Source: DAIDKA01 sp035487155 | Lineage (GTDB): Bacteria > Pseudomonadota > Gammaproteobacteria > Steroidobacterales > Steroidobacteraceae | Direction: 5' to 3' | Length of the DNA stretch: 64,000 nucleotides | NCBI GenBank assembly: GCA_035487155.1 | Contig: DATHMK010000086.1 | Span: 52,120 to 116,119 of the forward strand | Shown here: positions 20,707 to 29,200 of the stretch, in pieces | How the letters are laid out: each line of letters starts with the position of its first letter | Position numbering within the stretch: position 1 is the stretch's first letter | Made by a program: the position numbers and the translations under genes | The notes under the pieces: model-generated | What the model saw: the letters and a program-made list of their open reading frames with translations, nothing else | Told to the model about the DNA's origin: nothing | Databases searched by the model: none

Positions 20707-20735
20707 TTCTGTATCGACAGAAATATCGGAAATGT
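20685..20735. promoter_or_regulatory. Nested perfect inverted repeats, probable autoregulatory operator
   Basis: Two perfect palindromes are nested. The outer arms are ACATTTCCGAT (20685-20695) and ATCGGAAATGT (20725-20735). The inner arms are TATTTCTGT (20704-20712) and ACAGAAATA (20717-20725), separated by ATCG. They begin directly after the -35 hexamer, cover the -10 box and end one base before the start codon of the GbsR/MarR-like gene. MarR-type regulators bind such dyads and repress their own promoters. The RNA from this region could also fold over the ribosome site. Binding by the neighbouring regulator is inferred. Confidence 0.6.
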
Positions 20736-20736
20736 C

Positions 20737-21261
20737 ATGCGACTCACACCGGTCATGCAGCGCTACATCGTCCATTGGGGCGAGATGGGCACCCGTTGGG
20801 GCATCAATCGATCCGTGGCGCAGATTCACGCCCTGTTGTACCTCTCCCCCCAGCCTCTCCATGCAGATGAAATCGCCGAGACCCTGGGCATCGCACGCTC
20901 CAACGTCAGCGTCGGGCTGAAGGAGCTGGTCACCTGGAAGCTGGCACACGTCACCCATACCTTGGGCGACCGCCGTGACTTCTTTGTGGCGCAGCGCGAT
21001 CCCTGGGAGGTGGTGCGTGTCATCGTCGCCGGGCGCAAACAACGGGAACTGGATCCGACCGTGGGATTTCTGAAGGAATGCGCGCAGGAGCTCGAATCGG
21101 ACACGGAGACGCCGCGCCATGTCCGGGATCAGATACTCGGGCAGCTGGAATTCATGGAAACCCTGATGGCTTGGTATACCTCAATTGTCGGGCTGCCCCA
21201 GAAAACGCTCATGAAAATGATGCGCATGGGCCAGAAGATTGCCAAGTTCATCGGTGACTGA
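20737..21261 (+). CDS. GbsR/MarR family transcriptional regulator
   Basis: A 174-residue DNA-binding protein of the GbsR subgroup. The winged helix runs from about residue 20 to 85: INRSVAQIHALLYLSPQPLHADEIAETLGIARSNVSVGLKEL contains the recognition helix, and the wing follows in LGDRRDFF. The C-terminal part is helical and would form the dimer and ligand pocket (LMAWYTSIVGLPQKTLMKMM). Bacillus GbsR senses choline. Proteobacterial relatives usually regulate adjacent membrane or lipid-related genes. A strong promoter and nested operator lie directly upstream. The DUF4166 and epimerase-DCC genes follow on the same strand within 15 bases, making them the likely regulated genes. Confidence 0.88.
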   Translation: MRLTPVMQRYIVHWGEMGTRWGINRSVAQIHALLYLSPQPLHADEIAETLGIARSNVSVGLKELVTWKLAHVTHTLGDRRDFFVAQRDPWEVVRVIVAGRKQRELDPTVGFLKECAQELESDTETPRHVRDQILGQLEFMETLMAWYTSIVGLPQKTLMKMMRMGQKIAKFIGD

Positions 21262-21276
21262 GGCGCAGTGGCGATC

Positions 21277-21921
21277 ATGAGTCACGCCGCAGCACTCCAG
21301 GAAAGCGACCGCTGCGCTTCGCATGAGCTCAAGGACCTGCTCGGCAAGGCGGCATGGGCACGCCTGCCCGCCGCGGTTCGGGCAAGATTCAGCGATGCGG
21401 CGCAAACCGTCGACTACGTGGGTGAATTCGCCGTCATTCGCGCCAGTGCGCTAGGTCTGTTCATCGCCTGGGTCTGCCGACTCATCGGCACTCCGGTGGC
21501 GCCGCACGCCGAAGAGAACGTTTCCGCGGTGGTACACGTCCAGCCCAGGAACGGGGGTGTCGAATGGCGCCGTGAGTACCTTTGGCGGGATCACCCACCC
21601 TCCGTCGTGCGTTCCACCAAGCTGATCGATTCGGGCGGGACGCTGGTGGAAGTGCTGCCCGCGGGCCTTTGCATGGCCCTGGAGGTCTACGAAGCGGCTG
21701 CCGTCCTGCATTTCGTGAGCCAGCGTTACTTTTTTGAATTTACCCTGCCGCGGATCGGCCGCCTGCGTTTGCCGATACCACACTGGCTCTCCCCTGGCAC
21801 CACGCATGTCGAGCACGCAGATTTGGCCGATGGCTGGTTTCGCTTCTCGATGACTGTCATGCATCCGGTCTTCGGTGAACTCTTCCACCAGACCGGATGC
21901 TTTCGTTCGTCAGGAGAGTGA
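21277..21921 (+). CDS. DUF4166 domain protein
   Basis: A 214-residue protein from the ATG at 21277; a GTG nine bases upstream is also possible. The sequence matches the DUF4166 pattern: an N-terminal LPAAVRARFS segment, one hydrophobic stretch (FIAWVCRLIGTP), the core GVEWRREYLW, then LVEVLPAGLCMALEVYEAAAVLHFVSQRYFF and a C-terminal HPVFGELFHQTGCF. The domain often appears beside or fused to short-chain dehydrogenases and has no known activity. Its relation to polyketide-cyclase/START-like folds is my guess. The next gene starts two bases after its stop, so the two proteins are almost certainly made together, under the GbsR-like regulator. Confidence 0.8.
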   Translation: MSHAAALQESDRCASHELKDLLGKAAWARLPAAVRARFSDAAQTVDYVGEFAVIRASALGLFIAWVCRLIGTPVAPHAEENVSAVVHVQPRNGGVEWRREYLWRDHPPSVVRSTKLIDSGGTLVEVLPAGLCMALEVYEAAAVLHFVSQRYFFEFTLPRIGRLRLPIPHWLSPGTTHVEHADLADGWFRFSMTVMHPVFGELFHQTGCFRSSGE

Positions 21922-21922
21922 C

Positions 21923-23767
21923 ATGGATACGGCATTTGCCTTGATGACCATTCAGGCACTGATGGGTGGACTGGACAATCTCTGGCACCACGAGATTACG
22001 CAGCGCCTGCCGGCCCATCGCAGTGCCGCCCAGGAACTCGCATTGCATGCCTGGCGCGAATTCTCGTATGGATTCCTATTTTTTGCCTTCGCCTGGTACC
22101 GCTGGCAGGGAGCATGGGCGGTGCTTCTCGCAGGGGTACTTGCCGTGGAGGTCCTCGTCACCCTCGCGGACTTTGTCATCGAGGACCGGACCCGCCATCT
22201 GCCGTCCTCCGAGCGGGTGCTCCACACCCTCATGGCTGCGAACTACGGTGCAGTGCTGGCCTTTCTGGTCCCCGTGCTCATCGGCTGGTCCCAGATGCCC
22301 AGCCGCGTGGTCGGGACCGCGCACGAATTTTCCTGGGCCTTCAGCCTATTCGGTGCCGGGGCGCTGGCCTGGTCGGTACGCAATACGGTAGCCGTGCTCA
22401 GGCTTCGTCGGCCGCCGGAATGGGTTCGCAATCCGATTGCGGCCGGACCGGCGGCCACACCGCGAACCATCCTGGTCAGTGGCGCCACCGGTTTCATCGG
22501 CGGACACCTCGTACAGCGATTCATCGGGCGCGGCGACAAGGTTATCCTCTACACGCGCAGGCCCGAGGTCGCCTTCGATCGATTTGGCCCCCACGTACAG
22601 GTGGTGACGGACCTGGACGATGTTGAAGCCTCCGTCCGTATCGATGCCATTGTCAACCTGGCCGGTGCCCGCATCCTGTCACTGCCCTGGACAAAGGCGC
22701 GACGCCAGCATCTGCTGGCCAGCCGCATCGACACCACCCGCGCCTTGACCCTGCTCATGGGGCGACTCTCGCAACCCGTGCGCGTCTTCGTCAGCGCCAG
22801 TGCCATCGGGTACTACGGCATTCGGGGTGCGGAGCTGCTGGATGAGCAGTCTCGCCCAACCGATGAGTTTCAATCGCAGTTGTGCCAGGAGTGGGAGGCC
22901 GCCGCCAGGGCCGCTGCCAGGCTCGGTGCACGGCTGGTGCGGATGCGCATCGGTCTGGTGCTGGGCCGCGATGGGGGCGCCTTGCCGCAGCTGGCGCGAC
23001 CGATACGCCTGGGCCTCGGGGCAGTCCTGGGTAGCGGGCAACAGTGGGTGTCATGGATCCACATCGACGATCTCGTGCGTCTGTTCGAGTTCGCCATCGA
23101 AACCCCTCGGGTGAGTGGCGCGGTGAATGCGGTTACACCGGTGCCGGTGACGCATCGGCAGTTTCAAGCTTCACTGGCGGATGTTCTGGAGCGCCCGCTG
23201 TGGTGGCGGGTACCGGCGAGGCTTATCAGGTGCACCCTGGGCGAAATGGCCCAACTACTCGTTGACGGTCAGCGCGTCCTCCCGGCTCGCGCCACGGCAG
23301 TGGGATTTCAGTTCCGGCACATCCAGATCCGCGAGGCCCTTGCTGATCTGCTCCAGGCGCAGCCCGTTGCAGGCGCGAGCGCCGATATCTATTTCAATGG
23401 GCAATGTCCGGTCTGCAACACCGAAATGAGCAAGTATGCGGCCTTGTGCGCCAATACGCAGCCGGGCCTGCGTTTCATCGCCGCGGCGCAACAGCCCAAT
23501 GCCCTGGCCCAGTGCGGCCTGCGCCGCGAACACCTTGAACGTCGCGTCTACCTGCGTCGTGCCGATGGTCTCATTGTGAGCGGGATACCGGCGTTGATTG
23601 CGCTGTGGTCATCAATGCCACGCTACCGATGGCTTTCAAGATTGGTGGGCCTGCCATTGCTGCGACCGATGGCCGTGATTTTGTACGATCACCTCGTCGC
23701 ACCGACGCTGGCATTCTGGGCAAGCCGTCGCGACCCGTCCGCTGTCCCCATCGCACGACATCAGTAA
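21923..23767 (+). CDS. Fusion: membrane domain + TIGR01777 (YfcH) NAD-binding epimerase + DCC (DUF393) thiol-oxidoreductase domain
   Basis: The ATG at 21923 has AGGAGAG just upstream and gives 614 residues. Residues 1 to about 165 form four hydrophobic segments (YGFLFFAFAWYRW, WAVLLAGVLAVEVLVTLADFV, VLAFLVPVLIGW, SLFGAGALAW). Residues about 182-475 are an extended SDR of the TIGR01777/YfcH group: VSGATGFIGGHL begins near 184, then NLAGARI, SASAIGYYG, and VSWIHIDDLV. Residues about 487-610 are a DCC domain with YFNGQCPVC, a CxxC at C495/C498; the usual Asp before the motif is replaced by Asn. Stand-alone YfcH is about 300 residues. The fusion implies membrane-tethered redox chemistry, possibly on a lipid, but no substrate is known. 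Confidence 0.88.
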   Translation: MDTAFALMTIQALMGGLDNLWHHEITQRLPAHRSAAQELALHAWREFSYGFLFFAFAWYRWQGAWAVLLAGVLAVEVLVTLADFVIEDRTRHLPSSERVLHTLMAANYGAVLAFLVPVLIGWSQMPSRVVGTAHEFSWAFSLFGAGALAWSVRNTVAVLRLRRPPEWVRNPIAAGPAATPRTILVSGATGFIGGHLVQRFIGRGDKVILYTRRPEVAFDRFGPHVQVVTDLDDVEASVRIDAIVNLAGARILSLPWTKARRQHLLASRIDTTRALTLLMGRLSQPVRVFVSASAIGYYGIRGAELLDEQSRPTDEFQSQLCQEWEAAARAAARLGARLVRMRIGLVLGRDGGALPQLARPIRLGLGAVLGSGQQWVSWIHIDDLVRLFEFAIETPRVSGAVNAVTPVPVTHRQFQASLADVLERPLWWRVPARLIRCTLGEMAQLLVDGQRVLPARATAVGFQFRHIQIREALADLLQAQPVAGASADIYFNGQCPVCNTEMSKYAALCANTQPGLRFIAAAQQPNALAQCGLRREHLERRVYLRRADGLIVSGIPALIALWSSMPRYRWLSRLVGLPLLRPMAVILYDHLVAPTLAFWASRRDPSAVPIARHQ

Positions 23768-23844
23768 TTGGATCATCGTAGAACCTTTCCATCGGCCCGG
23801 TGCACACACGAGGTATAGCACCGCGAGGACTGAAGGAGACAACG

Positions 23845-24174
23845 ATGCCGCATGGGATGACACGCCGCCACGTGATGATCAAGGTTCTTTCCGTAAGTGC
23901 CCTGCTCCCGGCCCTCGAGGATCTGGCGTGGGGTGCGCAGAGTGCGGGTTTGACCCCGCTGGATTCAAAAGACTCTGCAGCGAGCGCTCTGGGTTTCGTC
24001 GCCGACGCCACCGCCGCAAGTGCCAACCCCATGTACAAAAAGGGTCAACACTGCGGCTCATGCGTGCATTATCTTGGGCAACCCTCAGACCCGACGGCCG
24101 GCTGCAACATTTATGCCGGGCGCTCCGTGCCCGCCAATGGCTGGTGTGCGGGTTGGTCCCAGCGACCTGGCTGA
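23845..24174 (+). CDS. High-potential iron-sulfur protein (HiPIP)
   Basis: A 109-residue protein. The ATG at 23845 has GAAGGAG seven bases upstream. A Tat-like leader (TRRHVMIKVLSVSALLPAL) precedes a mature domain of about 75 residues. Four cysteines, in HCGSCVHYLG, GCNIYAGR and GWCAGW, have the C-x2-C-x15-C-x13-C type spacing that binds the [4Fe-4S] cluster of HiPIPs, along with YKKGQHC. These are periplasmic electron carriers handling the 3+/2+ couple. It stands alone between the epimerase fusion and a small secreted peptide. It could serve the cytochrome-based oxidation systems encoded nearby, but no partner is shown. Confidence 0.9.
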   Translation: MPHGMTRRHVMIKVLSVSALLPALEDLAWGAQSAGLTPLDSKDSAASALGFVADATAASANPMYKKGQHCGSCVHYLGQPSDPTAGCNIYAGRSVPANGWCAGWSQRPG

Positions 24175-24256
24175 CAGGGCATTTCGGTCTGTCCTACCCG
24201 CATTTGGGAAGCCTGCGGCTAAACCCAGGCGGGATGGGGGATGCAAAATAGCCATC

Positions 24257-24562
24257 ATGGACAGGCATCTTGTAACCCTGGCGGCATTACCGCTCGCGGT
24301 TTTGCTTTCGGTGACGGCCTGGGCTCAGATAGCCCCAGCGGCCAGCGGCGAACCCGCTGAACCCGTCACCCCCTCGGGTGCCGCGACCACCAGAACCCCG
24401 GGCACTCCTGGCGCATCAGACACCCCCGGGGCCTTGCTCAAGAGCCCCAGCAATGACACACCCAGGGTGAGTTCCAGCCCCGTTCCGAAGAGCAAGAAAG
24501 CCTCGAGCAGTGCCCCTGCGGCGGAGGGTGCGGCGAACTCACCCGCCGCCCCGACCAAATAG
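24257..24562 (+). CDS. Small secreted Pro/Ala/Ser/Thr-rich low-complexity protein
   Basis: A possible 101-residue protein. A good signal peptide (MDRHLVTLAALPLAVLLSVTAWA) is followed by about 75 residues made almost wholly of Pro, Ala, Ser, Thr, Gly and a few Lys, with no fold-forming pattern. It may be a flexible exported linker-like peptide. The strong signal peptide supports it as real, while the lack of any conserved feature and of a clear ribosome site leaves doubt. It ends 16 bases from the convergent GLG1-repeat gene. Confidence 0.5.
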   Translation: MDRHLVTLAALPLAVLLSVTAWAQIAPAASGEPAEPVTPSGAATTRTPGTPGASDTPGALLKSPSNDTPRVSSSPVPKSKKASSSAPAAEGAANSPAAPTK

Positions 24563-24578
24563 CGACTTTCGGGCGCTC

Positions 24579-26033
24579 CTAGTTGACCGGCTGCAACTCG
24601 CTCCAATCTCCCGAGACATGTTCGTTCGGGTTGAAGCCCGCATCGTTGCTCATGATGTAGGTGTCGGACCCGTTCTGCCAGGCATGATCATATAGATTGC
24701 TCAGCTCCTGGGTCTTTCCCGTACTCGGGTCGCGGAATGTCTGCACGCCGCGGATGTTCTGATCCGCGTGGAAGGCGCTGGCGTCGGCTCCTCGCATGGC
24801 ATCGGCGGTCTCGCCATTGATGGTTTGCGCGGCCTTGGTATAGAAATCCGCCCACATCTTGTTGATGGTCGCCAGCTTTTGCGCCTGCATCTGGTCCAAC
24901 TTCGACACCACGCCGTTCGAATATGTCAGCCACTGCCGCTCGGGCTGTATGGAGCTGGTAATCACCTGAAAAAGCTTGTCGTTGCCCTCCAGTTGACCTT
25001 TGGGTGCGGAAAAGGCCACCAGCGACGTCGCATGCGAATCGTAGAACGACCCGCGACCGGCGGGATAGATATCGACGACGACGGTTACAGCCACCCAGTC
25101 CTCCATATCCTTGCCGTCCTTCTGGTATGCCAACCGTACGCGAACGGCCTCGGTGCGCGTGTTTCCGGTATTGCTGTTGCCCGGCGGCAGACCCAGCCTC
25201 TTGCGCACGATTTCGTTCAGTTCAGGAAAAGGCGCCACCGAGACCACCGTAGTGCCAGCCGGATAGAGCTTGAGGATGTTCTGACGAATGTAGTCCTCGG
25301 CTTTCATGGGTTTCGCAACCGGACAGGGTTTGCCTCCTGCGCCAAGCGCACGGCGCGTCGGATCGTTCAAGGTCTGCAGTACCGAGGGATCGTCGGCGTA
25401 TTGCCAGCTGTAGTCAGGTCCGGCCGCGTAGGCTGTGGACCCGTCCGCGCTGGTAGCCTTCAGGTTGATGGCAAAAATATCCGAGAAACAGCCGCTCGGA
25501 CTGCCGCCGAGCCTGACGCCGCCTTCGACCTTCCAGGTCGACGGAATCAGCAGATCGTAGGCCGGCACGGTGGGATGCGCAGCATCCGGACCTGGACCGG
25601 TTATCTGAACCTTCTTCATGACGAGATAGGACGCGGCGGCGGATGCCGAAGTGCGCGCGGATTTGGACTTGGAACCTGCAGCACCGATGCCGGAAGGAGG
25701 ACTTGCCGCGCGCGCCGCAATCAGAGCATCGGCCGAGTCCGCCCGGGAGCTCGATCCGGTGGGGGGTGCCGCGGGTGGGGCGCCCTGCGGGGCGCTGGAG
25801 GTCATCTTCGAGGCCTGAGCGGCCGCCTGCTTGCACTTATCCGATAGCGAATCCCTGTTCTGCTTGAGGCAGGCGATGATGCGGCCACCCCCGGAGGGCA
25901 CGCCGGAACAGAACTTCTTGGCATCATCGGCGCAGCCAGCCGTGAGAATTTGAATGGCCGTCTGCGCATGCGCCAGACTCCATGGAGCAGCGGCAGCCGC
26001 ACTGACGACCAGCATCAGCGACAAACGTTTCAT
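24579..26033 (-). CDS. Secreted protein with N-terminal cysteine-rich GLG1-type repeat
   Basis: The ATG at 26033 gives 484 residues with a signal peptide (MKRLSLMLVVSAAAAA...AHA). The frame is open much further upstream, but that part has no homologous look. Residues about 28-70 hold one cysteine-rich GLG1 repeat (PF00839 type): CADDAKKFC, then IIACLKQN and DKCKQA, with four Cys in the family spacing. An Ala/Ser/Pro-rich linker follows to about residue 130. The remaining 350 residues contain two more parts I cannot assign, one with VPAYDLLIPSTWKVEGG (like lipoprotein/PsbP-style folds) and a C-terminal one with QTFRDPSTGKTQELSNLYDHAWQNGSDTYIMSND. Function unknown; exported and probably disulfide-bonded. 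Confidence 0.8.
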   Translation of the reverse strand: MKRLSLMLVVSAAAAAPWSLAHAQTAIQILTAGCADDAKKFCSGVPSGGGRIIACLKQNRDSLSDKCKQAAAQASKMTSSAPQGAPPAAPPTGSSSRADSADALIAARAASPPSGIGAAGSKSKSARTSASAAASYLVMKKVQITGPGPDAAHPTVPAYDLLIPSTWKVEGGVRLGGSPSGCFSDIFAINLKATSADGSTAYAAGPDYSWQYADDPSVLQTLNDPTRRALGAGGKPCPVAKPMKAEDYIRQNILKLYPAGTTVVSVAPFPELNEIVRKRLGLPPGNSNTGNTRTEAVRVRLAYQKDGKDMEDWVAVTVVVDIYPAGRGSFYDSHATSLVAFSAPKGQLEGNDKLFQVITSSIQPERQWLTYSNGVVSKLDQMQAQKLATINKMWADFYTKAAQTINGETADAMRGADASAFHADQNIRGVQTFRDPSTGKTQELSNLYDHAWQNGSDTYIMSNDAGFNPNEHVSGDWSELQPVN

Positions 26034-26247
26034 GGGCGACCTCGATATGATGACGGACCAGTCGATGGGTGTAATTTTGGCCCGATAATACGCGTTCCGG
26101 GCGTGTCTTATAGTCCTCGTGTGGCTGTTGCTCGACTCTCTGCGCCGTGTCGACGGCGGCGCTATGGCTGATGGTTGGGCGCGCCGCGATTGGCGCGGTG
26201 TGAAAACGTGGCATGATCCAAGTTCCAAGTGATTTTGGACCTGCATC

Positions 26248-29200
26248 ATGCCCATCAACGCCGATGAACGCCTCACGCTGGAGCTCAGCAGTCCCTCAGG
26301 TTTGCGCGCCAGCTTCAATCGCAACGGCTCGCTGCGTCGCTTGGATTGCGGTGCGACTGCGCTGACATTGTTTGTCGGCAACGAAGTCGAAGGCGGCCCT
26401 GCCAACCTGTATCTACGGCAGCATGCCGATCGCATCCGGTGGATTCCGTTGCTGGGTCCCGCAAGTCCCACTCGCTTCAGCCTCGACCCCCATGGCGCGG
26501 TTTTGCTGGGACGGGGAACCTGGGGCGACATCGGCTATCGGCTCGAGCTTACACTGGCCGCCGGAGCCGCCGCATGGTTCTGGCGCGTGCAGCTGGAGAA
26601 CCACGGTGCCACATGTCACGTTCTGGACCTCACTTATGCTCAGGATCTGGCCCTGGCGCCTTATGGGGCGGTACGCCTCAATGAGTACTATGTCAGTCAA
26701 TACCTCGATCACACGGCGCTGTCGCATCCCAGGCAGGGATTCCTGATTGCCTCGCGCCAGAATCTTGCTGCAGAGGGACGCCACCCCTGGAGCCTGATTG
26801 GCGCCCTTGGAAAAGGTGCCGGGTTCGCCACCGATGCCTTGCAGTTCCACGGCCTGGCTCCCCGGGGCGGCCATGCACCTGCGGGTCTCAGTGCCGATCT
26901 GCCCACGAGCCGCCTGCAGCATGAGCACTCCATGGCGGTGCTGCGCGACACCGTGATCCGCCTCGAGCCCGGCCAGAACAGCGGCACCGGCTTCTTTGGT
27001 CTGTATGTGGAGGATCATCCCGAAGCCACTTCGCAGGCGGATCTGCAGCGGCTCGATCGGGTTCTGGCGCTGCCCGAGGCCACAGCGGCACCCCACCGGG
27101 TGTTCCCCGAGGTGGAATCGGACGACCCACGGACGCTGTTCAGCACTGCCGAGCCCTTGCAGGGCCGGGACCTGAGCACACCCGAATTACAATCCTTGTT
27201 TGCCGGCCCCTGGCGCCACCTTGAGATCGCCGAGTCGGGCGAGGCGCTGTCGTTCTTCTGCGGTGCTGACCGTCATGTGGTGCTGCGGGCCAAGGAACTG
27301 CGGGTACTGCGGCCCCATGGTCACCTGCTGCGTTCCGGCCGCCATACGACACCTGATGAAACCTCCCTCACCTCTACGGCATGGATGGCTGGGGTTTTCC
27401 ACTCGATGCTGACCCAGGGCCACGTCAGCATCAACCGCATGCTCTCCACCGTCCACAGCTACCTGGGCTTGTTCCGTTCACACGGCCAGCGGGTATTCGT
27501 GGAACTGGACGGCGCCTGGAGGCTGCTGGAGGTGCCCTCAGTCTTCGCGATGTCGACTTCGGCCTGCTCGTGGATCTACCGCTACGACCGGGGTGAGATT
27601 CAAGTGAGCTCCGAGGCGAGTACTGACGGCCCTGACATGACGCTCATCCTGCGGGTGACCGCAGGAGCGCCACTGCGATTCCTGATCGCGCACCATCTGG
27701 CCTTGAATGGAGATGATGGCAGCGCCCCCGGCGCCGCGCTGTGGCGGCAGGAGGCGCAGCACATCAGCGTGACACCGGCCCCCGGGTCGGAGCTGGCGCA
27801 GCGTTTCCCGAACGGCAGCTTCAGTGTCAGTGCCCTGCCGGGCACTGCGTTCGAGAAGGTCGCGGACGATGCGCTGCTGTTCCTCGATGGACGATCACGC
27901 CGGCAACCCTTTTTGTGCCTGCTGACCGCCCCCACCGCCATGGCGGGGCTGCAGATCCAGGGCCATCTGCTCAGCAGCAGCACACCGGCACCTCAGACCC
28001 TCCGTGTAGGCAGCGACCTGGCACCGACGCTGCAGATGCGCATTCCGGAGCGCAGCCCGCTGGGGGTCGCCGCCACGCGCATCGCGGAGATGGCGCCCTG
28101 GTACGCCCAGAACGCCTGGGTGCATTACCTGGCCCCTCGTGGCCTGGAGCAGTACTCGGGGGGCGGATGGGGCACCCGCGATGTCTGTCAGGGGCCGGTG
28201 GAAATGCTGCTCGCATTGGATCAGGTCGCACCGATCCGGGATCTGCTGCTGCGCGTGTTCAAACAACAGAACCCGGACGGGGACTGGCCGCAATGGTTCA
28301 TGTTCTTCGAACGTGAGCGCAACATCCGCCCGGGCGATTCGCACGGCGATATCGTCTTCTGGCCGCTTCTGGTGCTTGCGCAGTATCTGATCGCCGCCGG
28401 CGATCCGGGCATCCTCGAGGAGCAGGTCCGGTACTTTGATCCGGGTGGTCCCGATCGGGGCGAGCAGGCGACGGTGTGGCAGCATGTGCTGCGCGCCCTT
28501 GACCTGACGAAGCAGCGGGTCATTCCCGGCACTGCCCTGGCAGCCTATGGGCACGGGGATTGGAACGACTCGCTGCAGCCGGTGGCGCCGCAGATGCGCC
28601 ACCAGCTGTGCAGTACCTGGACGGTGACGTTGCAATTCCAGACTCTGACCACCCTGGCGACGGCACTGCGCCCCCTCGGCCGAGCCAACGAAGCGGCCGC
28701 CCTGGAAGAGCAGGCTCAGGGCGTGTATCGCGACTTCCAGCGGCTGCTGCTACCCGATGGGGTGCTGGCCGGTTACGTGCAGTTCGCGGACGGGGAGGTG
28801 CGCTATCTGCTCCACCCGCGCGATGCCATCACCGGTATCCGCTACAGCTCGCTGGGAATGATCCATGCGATTCTTGAGGATCTGCTCAACCCCGAGCAGG
28901 CGCGCGCACATCTGCATTTGATCCGGACCTATCTGAGCGCACCGGATGGCGTGCGACTCTTCGACCGGCCCATGGCCTATCACGGCGGCCAACAACGGTT
29001 GTTTCAACGAGCCGAAACGGCGACTTTCTTCGGACGCGAGATCGGGCTGATGTACACGCACGCCCATCTGCGTTTTGCGCAGGCCCTGGCACATGTGGGA
29101 GATGCGGAGGGGTTCTTTCATGCCCTGTGCCAGGCCAACCCCATCGCGATTGCCTCGGTCGTGCCGCGTGCCACCTTGCGGCAGGCCAACTGCTACTACT

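Noticed and set aside
21174..21181. A GTATAC-containing palindrome inside the GbsR-like gene, resembling the pentose-locus dyads
   Set aside because: It lies within coding sequence, far from any promoter, and a six-base core is expected by chance in a window of this size.
24768..25847. A 359-codon plus-strand open frame across the GLG1-repeat gene
   Set aside because: Its composition is that of an antisense shadow. The minus-strand frame has a signal peptide and a cysteine-rich repeat.
26034..26247. N-terminal extension of the GLG1-repeat protein by up to 166 residues
   Set aside because: The added sequence is Arg/Ser-rich, covers the divergent promoter region and would bury the signal peptide, so the ATG at 26033 was chosen.
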